Positions 1 through 9,130 of a DNA stretch of 64,000 bases are shown one piece after another. This DNA is from Larix kaempferi. Lineage: Eukaryota > Streptophyta > Pinopsida > Pinales > Pinaceae. How positions within the stretch are numbered: the first letter of the stretch is position 1; each line of letters opens with the position of its first letter. The notes below the pieces were generated by a model that did not search any database, was not told where the DNA came from, and saw only the letters and a program-made list of their open reading frames with translations. Location: contig BSBM01000047.1 in the NCBI GenBank assembly GCA_027924585.1, forward strand, positions 21,763,501 through 21,827,500. The letters run 5' to 3'. The translations under genes were made by a program, and so were the position numbers.

Positions 1-786
1 CAGCCAGAGAGGGCTCTCTCGGCAAATCTGCCATCCAATGTCACCACGACAGCAGTTTGACAATGAAACTCAAGGGCCAATTTGTAAAATAAATAAAAAC
101 TTAAGGATTTTTAATGAGGTGGCTAGATCAACATGAACAGGATACCATTGGGCAATGGAGTCGAGAAAACAGAAAAATATAGACCAGCAGTTAAACAAAT
201 ATTTTCATACAAAGGCAAGATAGCTGTCTTATTACAGTCAATAAGATTTTTGCAGGTGATAGGGAAAGAAATAAAGACAGTCCATTAACAGCAGGCATCA
301 ATTTTCAGATGAATCTACCGTTAATTTTAGAGAAATAAATGGATGCTCAGAAGCGAATAAATCGAGGCATAGAAACATGAATCTCAATCTATTATGTACG
401 TTCATCTAAGCATAGAAGAAAACGACATAATGAAAGGAATAACGCAGAAAGTAAACTTGCACAAGTAGAGAAAGGAAATGGTACAGACTGCAATTTTTAA
501 ACAACACATGAATCTTTGAAGAAAAATCTGTTCAATTCTGAGGTCTTTATTAACTTCTGAAACCCTTCAAAACACCCAGAATGGGTCTCTCCTTACAGAA
601 AATCCAACCCCTTTCATGTTTTTTTACATATCAATATATAGAAAGATGGCCTATACCTAATCGTGAATTCAAAACCTAACTGAAACTCTTAAAATAGAAA
701 CAGTTACAACTTATTTTTTTATTTTAGGAAGTAAATTTGCTGAAAAATAGGCTTCAAAGACCTGGCTGTATATCTCAAATGGAGAT
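1..786. other. AT-rich sequence without a recognised gene
   Basis: No open frame of note, no recognised protein remnant and no clear repeat was seen here on either strand. The base composition is AT-rich and resembles the flanking non-coding DNA. It could be the decayed 3' part of the E1 element or host intergenic DNA. Confidence 0.4.
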
Positions 787-1095
787 ACCTGTGTACATTT
801 TGAGAGAGATTTTTGTAACTGGGCATGTGCTGAAGAAAAGCCTCTTTCAGTTTTTGAAAATTCATCTTCATTTGGAAGAAACAGCTCTTTGAAGTTAATG
901 ACTAAAACAGTAAACTGAAATTCTGGAAAATTGCCCCGTGAAGATGACTTCGATTCTCTTAAACCATAACACCTGTGTAAAAACTGAGAGAGGTTTTTGA
1001 AGATTGGCCCATGCTGAAGAAAAACCTCTCTCCGTTTCCTAAAATTCCGCTCGGTTTGGCGAAAACCGCTTCTAGAAAATGGTGACTAAAATAGG
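787..1095. repeat. Diverged tandem duplication, period 184 bp
   Basis: Two copies can be aligned by eye, about 787-913 and 971-1095. Both open with ACCTGTGTA and carry GAGAGAG, CATGCTGAAGAAAA, CCTCTYTC and GACTAAAA in the same order. They are clearly diverged, so the duplication is old. It lies directly upstream of the first USE/TATA promoter at 1150. The right copy is richer in CG than the left. Confidence 0.6.
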
Positions 1096-1149
1096 CATTT
1101 TCTAAAAAACGTGTTATACTTATCCCATTTGATTTTCTCTACGGGATAT

Positions 1150-1192
1150 ATCCCACATTGGTTGAGCAAGAAATAATTGTGGTGCTTATATA
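1150..1192 (+). promoter_or_regulatory. Plant snRNA-type Pol III promoter (USE + TATA), unit 1
   Basis: The sequence ATCCCACATTG at 1150-1160 matches the plant upstream sequence element RTCCCACATCG at 10 of 11 positions. Exactly 26 bp later a TATATA box lies at 1187-1192. In plants, a 26-bp spacing marks RNA polymerase III snRNA-type genes such as U6, whereas Pol II snRNA genes have about ten bp more. The start site would be about 24 bp after the TATA box, near 1216. The motif and spacing are seen directly; use by Pol III is inferred. Confidence 0.6.
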
Positions 1193-1215
1193 CCCCACCG
1201 CGCACAACTCTTAAT

Positions 1216-1371
1216 AACAAATAGCACGTGCTATTGGGCGCTTTACCTTCGAGGATGGCGGTTCCGCGTGGGCGGAAGTTGGTTTATAATACCACCGTTG
1301 CGTTCACGCGGATGAACAATAACGTGCCACGTGCTCCCGTGGTATTTCGTCCACGACCGCTTTATAATTTT
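1216..1371 (+). ncRNA. Candidate structured Pol III transcript, identity unknown
   Basis: This is the stretch expected to be transcribed from the unit-1 promoter, ending at the first run of four T at 1368-1371. It is markedly richer in GC than its surroundings. It can form several stems by eye: TCCGCGTG (1263-1270) with CACGCGGA (1305-1312); inside it TGGT (1280-1283) with ACCA (1291-1294), backed by CGG (1273-1275) with CCG (1295-1297); and CCACG (1327-1331) with CGTGG (1338-1342). A 14-bp palindrome lies at 1221-1234. It does not look like U6, U3 or 7SL as I know them. The ends are inferred, and four T is a weak plant terminator. Confidence 0.35.
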
Positions 1372-1500
1372 AAACTTCGAGCTAGTGAGGGATGCAGAAT
1401 GGGCTATCAACCGTCCATCTCTCTCTAGGATTGTGAACCGTTGATCTCTTTCAATGACCCAATCGTGCTACTTTTCTTTCGTTTTGCTTCTAGGCAATGT

Positions 1501-1543
1501 ATCCCACATGCAATATAAAAGCACGACCACCACTCTTTATATA
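1501..1543 (+). promoter_or_regulatory. Plant snRNA-type Pol III promoter (USE + TATA), unit 2
   Basis: ATCCCACATGC at 1501-1511 matches the plant USE at 9 of 11 positions, with the first nine bases exact. TATATA follows at 1538-1543, again after exactly 26 bp. Finding the same spacing twice in 360 bp on the same strand argues against chance. The spacer has a second AT-rich motif, AATATAAAAG, which is probably not the working TATA. Confidence 0.5.
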
Positions 1544-1566
1544 TTGCATTGATTTTAACATATAGC

Positions 1567-1678
1567 AAGTAATACAAATGAAGGATTGATCTTGGTCTTG
1601 GCGCTTGGTCTTGTGGGGCCCCTTGGCTCGGCTCTTGGTCACTTGACAAGCCCTCGGTGTTGGGCGCTAATACCTTTT
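1567..1678 (+). ncRNA. Candidate second Pol III transcript
   Basis: This is the expected transcript of the unit-2 promoter, taken from about 24 bp after the TATA box to the run of four T at 1675-1678. A stronger terminator of eight T lies further on near 1752-1759. The region has three CTTGGTC copies and the self-complementary GGGGCCCC. It shares the nonamer TTGGGCGCT with the unit-1 transcript region. No known RNA family was recognised. Confidence 0.25.
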
Positions 1679-1849
1679 GCTCTATTTGGCCCAAACCAAA
1701 AATTTAGAATGAGCCTTAAGTTATAAAAAATTAATTTAAAGCTTTAGACCCCCTTTTTTTTATAAAGTCGATGACTTAAAACCTTTAAAAAAATCAAAAC
1801 TTTCATAAAGTTTTAACTTTGTCCAAACATTTCTTCATAAAACCTCCAT

Positions 1850-3392
1850 CATGGAAAATCTTTTGTTTTGCATGTTGATGCTATCGAAATCAATTCAAGC
1901 ACAAAATTTATGGAGTGCTAACAAAAGGTTTGAAAAGATGCTCGTGGTAACTCAACGTACCACTTTGATGCTACACCAGTTAAAGACCTTTGGAAAAGAC
2001 ACAATCAAATAGAATCATCCATAAAAGAATTAGATGAACACCATAGATGAGAATTCATCACATGGTTATCCGAGTCTTCCTTGGGTTTACCTTCAACGTT
2101 GGGATTTTTGAAGGAATTTTTTTGGATAGGGGTGGTCATCTCGGGTCATGTAACATTGGATTATTAGTCAACTTTGTAAGGTCGGTCAAATTCAAAGTGT
2201 CCAATAATGGCAACTTTTTCTCAGCCATTGTGTTCTAGGTCCCGGGAGCATTAGCTTCCCATTGGTTAGTGTTGGCATGGGGTTGTCTTGGAATATATGG
2301 ATTTCCAGGATTAGTGAAAAGTAGATTAGGTTGTCCAAAGTTCTGAGCATGTTGGTGTTGTAAAAATGGATAAGTTTTTCCAATAGTCCCTCCCATCCCT
2401 CCTAAAGGTTGGCTACCTTGTAAGACGGTTTTCATAAGAGGGTTAGCCATATTAGAACCTCCCATCCCTAAAAAGGGGATATTTCCATGAGTGACATTCC
2501 CCCTCCATGGAAATCCATTATTCATACCCCCTTGTATAAATGGAATAACTTGCAATATATTTGTACCAAAAGGGTTACATGAAATCATACCTCCAACAGA
2601 TTGGAAAGGTAGACTTAACTAGGGTAAGGTGGAATTAGAAACAATTCCAGTGAAGGGTGGGTTAGGCATAAACATTTTTCCACTATAGGGTGGGAAAGTA
2701 TGGAAAGAGATAGAAGGGACACTTCTTGAATCAATGGTAAAAGTTGAACTAGGAGGAATGGTCGCAGTCATAGGTTGACAACCTGAAAACGAGAATCCAA
2801 AAGAGAAAGGGTTCGAACTCACTTGAGTTATTGAACTAGTACCAGTAAGTATCATCGAGGATGGTGGAAACCAACATGATCCTATTGTGGATGTCGTATT
2901 AAAAGTAAATCCTCCTACATGGAAAGTACTAGTTGGAGTAGACTTGTCCCTTGAAGTAAATACTTGTTCATTGTTTTCCATATTAAATTGCCTAGACAAT
3001 GGATTAGGCATGTTGATACCAGCTAACTGGGAAAAACTAGGACTCTGTGGCGAGTTCAAAAGTCTTGATGGATCTGAGAGGTACTCAATTTCAATGGGAC
3101 TTGAATTCTCTTCAAGCTTAGGAGAATGAACTATAGGGGAGTTATGCAACTGCTCCTCAATATATCTAAAGTGTCCTTCATCATAGGAACTCTCAAACTC
3201 ACATAACCTAGAACTGTTTCCTTTTATTGGTTTTTCTATTTGATGTTCCCTTTTTTCCTCTTCTGATCCCCAAGGGGGTGGATCAAAATAATCCAGTCTT
3301 CACCTTGGTGCAAGGAATTCTCTTTGTTAAGGAGATTGTCCTTGAATCCTTATGGATCTGTGTGGAGGTTTATTGGCCACAATGGCTCGCAT
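1850..3392 (-). pseudogene. Gag of Ty3 Tat-like element E1, decayed
   Basis: Read from right to left, a Ser/Pro-rich leader ORF begins near 3392 (ATG CGA GCC) and runs, in one frame, to a stop at 2235. It is broken by stops near 3325 and by a TAG at 2619. Next comes a recognisable plant Ty3 gag start with residues LTNNPMLHDP, and after a frameshift DDSI, LFQR and KWYVELP. These match the gag of E4 (29345-29740) position by position. The reading frame then dissolves near 1850. Gag packages the element RNA into particles; this copy cannot be functional. No protease or pol of E1 is present to the left. Confidence 0.75.
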
Positions 3393-4436
3393 AAGACACT
3401 AAGAAGAAAATCTAAAAAAAATAAAAATCAAACAACACACACTAAAAATTTCTTGAAGGATGTCAAACAAGCAAACAACTCTCACACTAGAAGAGTGCTT
3501 GGTTGCAAGCACAATCCAATGGAGAGTGAGGCATGATATCCCAAAGATAGGCCTCGGATGATGAGGGCCCAAGTCTAATTAGTGAATATTTGAGAGCAGT
3601 TACCAAGGTTGGGCATGTTTCCCTTCTTGGTGCAAGTGTTTCCTAGATAAATCTGAAAAAACCCTCCAAGGGTACTAATGCTCCATTCACAAGGCCTACT
3701 CAAGGTGGTCACAGAAAATCCTCTGCTAGCACATGTGTGTCATCCTAAAGACAAGATACTATGGATAGCAATCCACAGAAAATGTCTAGGGGAACAGTCA
3801 CAGGTCGAAATCATGTGTATGGGTACGGTAGCTAAGCATGAAACTCTGCAACAACTCTATGTACTATCAAAGTCCTCGTACATGCAAAATTCCTGGTGGA
3901 TGCTCGATTGAGTATTGGAGGGATCTCTCTACAACTCAACCTCACATGACCTCGTGCTTGAATCCTGTGGTAGAGGAGCTTCATGGCCACACTTCTTACA
4001 TTATTGGGTTTCCTCCCTAATGAAAGACACCTAAGTTTTGACAAGTTTGAGTGATCGCGGAGGAGTTAACTCACAACTCCCTACCTCCACAATCCTACTT
4101 ATGTTATTAGGTGTGTTTCTAAACTAGAAGAAAACCTAAGATCCTATCTCAAGTTACCGATTGCTTGCTTTAATGTGTACTTTCAACTTTAAGAAGAAGT
4201 AAACAAGTGCACTGAAAGACAAGATGTTCTTTAACAGAAAAATGGAGCACTCTATCACAACAAACATGCAATTCTCACTCTCAATTTCTTTTCAATTCAA
4301 GCTCTAAAGACACGATTCGGAATGCATATGAAAATTTTTCACATCTAATGCAATTTTTTGGTGTTTTAGAATGCAAAAGGTAAAAATTTAAAGTCTAATA
4401 TCAAAATCAAACCTAAAACCTAAGCATGCAAATAGA
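3393..4436 (-). other. Leader of E1, left of the copia-1 insertion
   Basis: This is the untranslated leader of E1. The part at about 3540-4130 aligns loosely with 40260-40780 in the leader of E4. The shared landmarks, in order, are GATGA then AGGGCCCA, GGTGCAAG, GGRACAGTC, GTCGAAA, CATG then GGGTA, and GGTAGC. A pyrimidine-rich tract ending in TAG (minus strand) stands just before the gag start, as it also does in E4. The leader resumes at 11646 beyond copia-1. Confidence 0.55.
4432..4436. repeat. Target site duplication of copia-1, left copy
   Basis: The five bases ATAGA stand directly before the LTR terminus TGTTAAAT. The same ATAGA follows the other LTR at 11641-11645. A perfect 5-bp duplication is the normal footprint of an LTR-retrotransposon integrase. 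Confidence 0.9.
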
Positions 4437-5044
4437 TGTTAAATTTTTAGTATTAAATCACAATACTATAGGATATTTGCTGAGAGAATAACATCTACAG
4501 TATATCAATGCATGACAATCATAATATGACAAGCATCACAAGCATCACAAGAATCAAAAGCATAGAGACAAGAGACACAGAGTTTCCGTGGGGAAAACCC
4601 TAAGGTGAAAAACCCCACAACTTCCTCAGAGATAGAGAGAGCAATGGCTCAACCAAAATACAACCAAACAACACTGAGATAGTCTCCTAGCAGATGATCC
4701 TCCTCCTCCTCACTAGTGCGCCACTTTTCAGAGAGAGAGATAGATACTTTTTCGAGTGAGTAAAATAGAGATCTCCTATCTCTATTTATACTCACCTTTT
4801 TGCCCAGTGACTTACTGGGGCCGACTTGTCTACTTAGATACATCCACATTATATTATATATAATTCCGGGCTGACCCCAAATGGTGGTCTAATAACCCAT
4901 CGGCAAGTTCACACACTTGCGACACTTGTCAATCCACATGACGACACTTCCTTATAGAGGAATAACACATCTCTTATAAGGGTACAATAAATATATATAA
5001 AATATACAGATGAAATACATTCCGAAGTTACATATACATCAACA
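4437..5044 (-). repeat. 3' LTR of copia-1
   Basis: The LTR is 608 bp, starting TGTTAAAT and ending ATCAACA on the plus strand. Read in element direction it has a strong TATA box, GTATAAATAG, at 4782-4791. It is nearly identical to the 5' LTR at 11033-11640. Confidence 0.93.
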
Positions 5045-5057
5045 CTCCCTCTTAACT
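5045..5057 (-). promoter_or_regulatory. Polypurine tract of copia-1
   Basis: CTCCCTCTTAACT on the plus strand reads as a purine-rich tract ending in AAGAGGGAG against the 3' LTR. This is the expected primer for plus-strand DNA synthesis. The same sequence abuts the 3' LTR of copia-2. Confidence 0.85.
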
Positions 5058-5289
5058 AGGAAGGTATTTCTCGACACAGATCTGCTAGACAAGTCTTCTT
5101 CTCTGGATCATCGTCATCGATGCATTGTCATCATCATCGTCACTTCTGCTACTATCTCAACCAATCTCTATCTCTACTCGTCATAGGAAGTGCTACAGAG
5201 CCAGTCCTTTTTCATACTGGATGTAGGCCCACCACCTGCAGGTCTTCATCATCACTGGCCATACTGTGGAATCCTCAGGACTAATTACG

Positions 5290-5880
5290 TGCGTCACAAA
5301 ACCTCGAAAGAGCATCCCAGGCTGTTACGAGCACACGGCTCTACCTATAGGATCTCCCAGGGCACAAATTACATGTGACCTCACCACAAAACCTCGAAAG
5401 AGAATCCCATGACTGATTACGAGCACAAGGCTCAACCTATCGGATCTCCCAGGGCACAAATTACATGTGGTCACCACAAAACCTCGAAAGAGCATCCCAG
5501 GACTGATTACGAGCACACAGCTCAACCTATCGGATCTCCTAGGGCACAAATTACATGTGGTCATGGAAAAACCTCGAAAGAGCATTTCAGGATGTTACGG
5601 GTACACAACTCCGACCTGAAATCTCCCAGGGCACAAATTACATGCCATAGGACAAAACCTCGAAAGAGCATCTGCCAGATATCCCAGGGCACAAATTACA
5701 TGCCATAGGCAAAACCTCGAAAGACTATCTGCAGATCTCCCAGGGCACAAATTATATGTCCTCCCAAGCAAAACCTCGAAAGAGAATTTGCCAGATGTCC
5801 CAGGGCACAAATTACATGCCATAGGCAAAACCTCGAAAGACCATCTGCAAATCTCCCAGGGCACAAATTACATGCTTATC
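5290..5880 (-). repeat. Tandem repeats in the 3' tail of copia-1
   Basis: Eight copies of ACCTCGAAAG start at 5301, 5391, 5481, 5571, 5657, 5714, 5774 and 5830. The first units are 90 bp, and the later ones about 57-60 bp because an inner segment is missing. Each unit also carries CTCCCAGGGCACAAATTACATG. The short open frames here are by-products of the repeat. The array lies between the end of RNase H and the purine tract, so it would be part of the 3' untranslated RNA. Confidence 0.85.
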
Positions 5881-5929
5881 TGCACAACCTGATCCACGGC
5901 CACAGAGTATCAACCTGATACTCACCATA

Positions 5930-6460
5930 CATCATCCTGATGTATCCACGATCATCCTGATCATCATCACTGCAACGTCCTGCTGCATGTCATCCGGAGC
6001 AACATCCTGAAGCTCATCATCTATGATCATCCTGATCATCACTGCAACATCCTGTTGCATGTCATCTGGAGCAACATCCTGAAGCTCGTCATCTATGATC
6101 ATCCTGATCATCACTGCAACATCCTGCTGCATGTCATCATACCTGATCCACCTGATCATCAATGCATCTACCTGATGCATACCAAGTATCTACCTGATAC
6201 ATATCATCATACATGATCCTCCTGATCATCAATGTATCCACCTGATACAAATACAAGTACATGATACATATCACCATACATGATCCACCTGATCATACAA
6301 TGTACCCATCTGATACATATACAGATACACGGTCCAAGCATCCAATATGATGCATATACAAAATACATACACATGATCCAACTGATCATATCCAGCATCT
6401 ACATGATGCGTACATACATACATAAGAATGATCCAACTGATCATATCCAAGCAGAAACCA
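5930..6460 (-). repeat. TGATCA-rich palindromic repeats in copia-1 tail
   Basis: This stretch is dominated by short dyads such as ATGATCATCCTGATCAT and by TACCTGATACAT. Units of about 60-75 bp (ATCATCCTGATCATCACTGCAACATCCTG) repeat between 5945 and 6130, and looser units continue to 6460. The many palindromes would make a strongly folded RNA 3' tail. Copia-2 has the same block at about 17400-17930. Confidence 0.7.
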
Positions 6461-6491
6461 GAACATCATCCTGATGCTCATCATCCAGCGC

Positions 6492-7646
6492 TTACATCCA
6501 CAGCCATGTGAAGGATCCCCCTTCCAACATGCTTGGAATGGCTTCAGCAAATGTGTCCATCACTTCTTCCTCGAAGTGTCCTCGATCTGAAGCACGCCAA
6601 GCCTCTCTGAAGTACTCGAACTTCACTCTGGCTAGTGGCTTCGTCAGCACATCTGCAATTTGCTCATCCGTCGCAACATACAGGAGCTTCACAGCTCCTC
6701 TCTGCACCATATCCCTGATATAGTGATATTTGATCTCTATGTGTTTCGACCTGTCATGAAACACTGGGTTCTTGAATAGCTTCACACAGCTCTGGTTATC
6801 ACAGAAGATACTAGTAGCTTCCAACGGGAGATCAAATAACTCAGACAGTAGCTTCCATAGCCATACTGCCTCACAACTAGCTGAACAGGCTGCAACATAC
6901 TCTGCCTCAGCTATACTCAGTGCCATGCAGGACTGCTTCATGCTAAACCATGAGATCACACCTGATCCCATACTGAAGCAGCACCTAGATGTGCTCTTCC
7001 TATCTACATCACTGCCATCCCAATCTGAATCAACATAACCCTGCAGGTTAAACTTTTGATTCTCCTCATACCTGAGCCCATAATACACTGTACCGTTTAG
7101 GTACCTCAGAACATGCTTTACAGCAACCAAGTGAACACTCCTCGGATCCGTCAGGAACTGGCTCAATGTGTTCATAGCAAAGCAAATGTCTGGTCTCGTG
7201 TTCGTCAGGTACATCAAGGACCCAATCATCTGACGATACAAAGAGACATCAACCAGCTCAGATGAAGCATCACATAGAGGCTTCAGATTCGATGCCATAG
7301 GTGTGGCCATATCCTTCCAGTCCATCATCCCGAACCTCTTCAGGATCTCTACTACATACTTCCCTTGTCCAAGGAAGATTCCATATGCACTCTGCCACAC
7401 CTCCATGCCAAAAAACAAATAGTGCATCATCCCCAAGTTCTTCATCTCGAACTTGGAAGAAAGCTTCCGCTGCATGTCGGCAATCAATCTATCTTTACCT
7501 GTAACAAACAGGTTATCTGCATACAAAAGTAGTATCACTGGATTTCCTTCTTCAACCTTGTAGAAAAGGTTGGAATCTGCTTTACTCTTGGTAACGCCCA
7601 AACTGGATAGAAAGCTGTCTATCCTACCATACCAAGTTCTGCACAC
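6492..7646 (-). pseudogene. Copia-1 reverse transcriptase C-half and RNase H
   Basis: The 384-codon frame contains the RT C-terminal half and the whole Ty1/copia RNase H. The RT catalytic box reads Tyr-Ala-Asp-Asn at 7512-7523 where YVDD is expected, so one catalytic Asp is replaced. The following landmarks are normal: NLGMMHYLF, GIFLGQGKY, SLMYLTNTRPDI, VDSDW and then AEAEYVAA, CDNQS and the C-terminal ADVLTKPLAR. The RT segment upstream (YKARFVARG through the middle) is missing. The protein would be inactive. Confidence 0.85.
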
Positions 7647-7654
7647 ATATATGA

Positions 7655-7888
7655 CTACACCATGCTGTCTTGAGATCCATCTGGTGCGTCTTCTATTTCA
7701 TCACTTTTATATTTCTCAATGCTGCCATCTGCAACATGCTTGATCTGATAGTTCCATTTGGAAGTCATAACAAACTTCCCTTCACATCTTGGGACTACAT
7801 CCCAAACATCATTCTTCATGATCGACGGATCATGGCATTCCATTTCTTCATCCCAGATCCTGGGAACTTCAATATCTTCAATAAATAA
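7655..7888 (-). pseudogene. Copia-1 reverse transcriptase N-terminal fragment
   Basis: The fragment reads IMKNDVWDVVPR, then SKWNYQIKH, DGSIEKYK. This is the N-terminal start of a copia RT. It stops after EKYK, where the sequence jumps by frameshift and deletion to the C-half frame. To its right the element sequence becomes unfamiliar. Confidence 0.75.
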
Positions 7889-9130
7889 ATTTGTTGCTGA
7901 ACAAATGTTGTAGTTCTTCTTTTGTAGGAAATGGCATACGATCTTTCCTACACAACAAGTTAAATTGCATGATTAGAAAACATCTCATAGTTTTCAGAAC
8001 AAATTCTTACACATAAATAAATATGTCATACAGTCATGCAATTATCTTAGCCAATGCTTCAATACAACATTTATCCATATCCCGTAACTTTCTAGATGCC
8101 TTCCAATCTCTACCAGAACATTGTTAAGAGTGTGCACAACTCCCAACATGTCAGCAAAGAGGTTTCATTCTAGATAAGTAGCAATGGAATGTTGTACAGT
8201 GCCATAGGCTACTTACCCATGCATATTAGTAGTATATTGTTCATTAATGTAATTATTCTAATATGCACAATACATATCCTAAGTCTAAGACCATGAGCAT
8301 ATACATCATTGAACAATTTTATTTAAACAAACAAATATGCAAGAAGTTAAAATACTTATCTTTGTTTGTTCGTTGGGTGGACTCCCTCTGAGTCTTTGCT
8401 TCCTTACAGGAGCTGCTGGAGTCCTAATCTGAAGTAGCTTCTTCTACACCTTTCTGTTGTGGAAAGATGGTCAACTCCCTCTGAATATCTGCATCCTTGC
8501 AGAAACTACTGAAGTGTGTTCCTTTGCTTTCTTGCAGGAACAACTGGAGTGTGCTCCCTCTTGATCTTTGCTTCCTGGATTACCTGTTCTTGAACTCATA
8601 TTCATCCTTGGTTCCTATGCATGCTTATTAGTATCATGAATGTGTTATCCTTGTGATCTCATATAAAATCATACATTCATTAGTATACTATTAAAACACA
8701 ATAATCTCAAGCATGTATAGTCATGATCATTTCAAACAGAAATAATAAGCATTATCATTCAAGGTTTATGTAGGATTCTTATGGTTAGTCAAATCATAAG
8801 AAGCATAACATGTCTAAACCTATAATTACTCAAACCTATGACTCTTCTGGTTAGTCATATTATTAATTAAGGTAAGACACATAACATGCATATGCCCATG
8901 ATTATTCAAACTTATGACTTTATGAACAATCATCATCAATCATGCCATGCATACTTATATGATAGATCCTATGATATAAGAAACACATACCTGGTCACCA
9001 TATTTGCTAGTTATGTCTAGCAATGTGTTCTTGTTCTCTTCAATGACCTACATAACTCATTAGTTAACTTTTGCAAAAACAAATTATACATACCTCTATG
9101 TGATCCATGACTATGGATGAATCTTTGTAT
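7889..9130 (-). other. Degenerate block in place of copia-1 integrase
   Basis: About 1.24 kb of AT-rich sequence takes the place of integrase and the start of RT. One piece at about 8455-8530 still matches the integrase core in the minus frame: residues FSSFCKDADIQREL and PQQ, as in copia-2. Related copies lie at about 8370-8430 and 8520-8590, so this small piece has been triplicated. The right part (8760-8940) has loose repeats of TTAGTCAWAT and ATTCAAACTTATGACT. The rest was not recognised. Confidence 0.5.

Noticed and set aside
1228-1428. Short plus-strand ORF of 66 codons
   Set aside because: It starts at a non-ATG codon, has no family likeness and overlaps the stems of the candidate small RNA.
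5290-5880. Regular direct repeats that might look like a CRISPR array
   Set aside because: The DNA is plant-like, the repeats are contiguous tandem units with diverged copies, and there are no unique spacers of even length. They lie inside a copia element.
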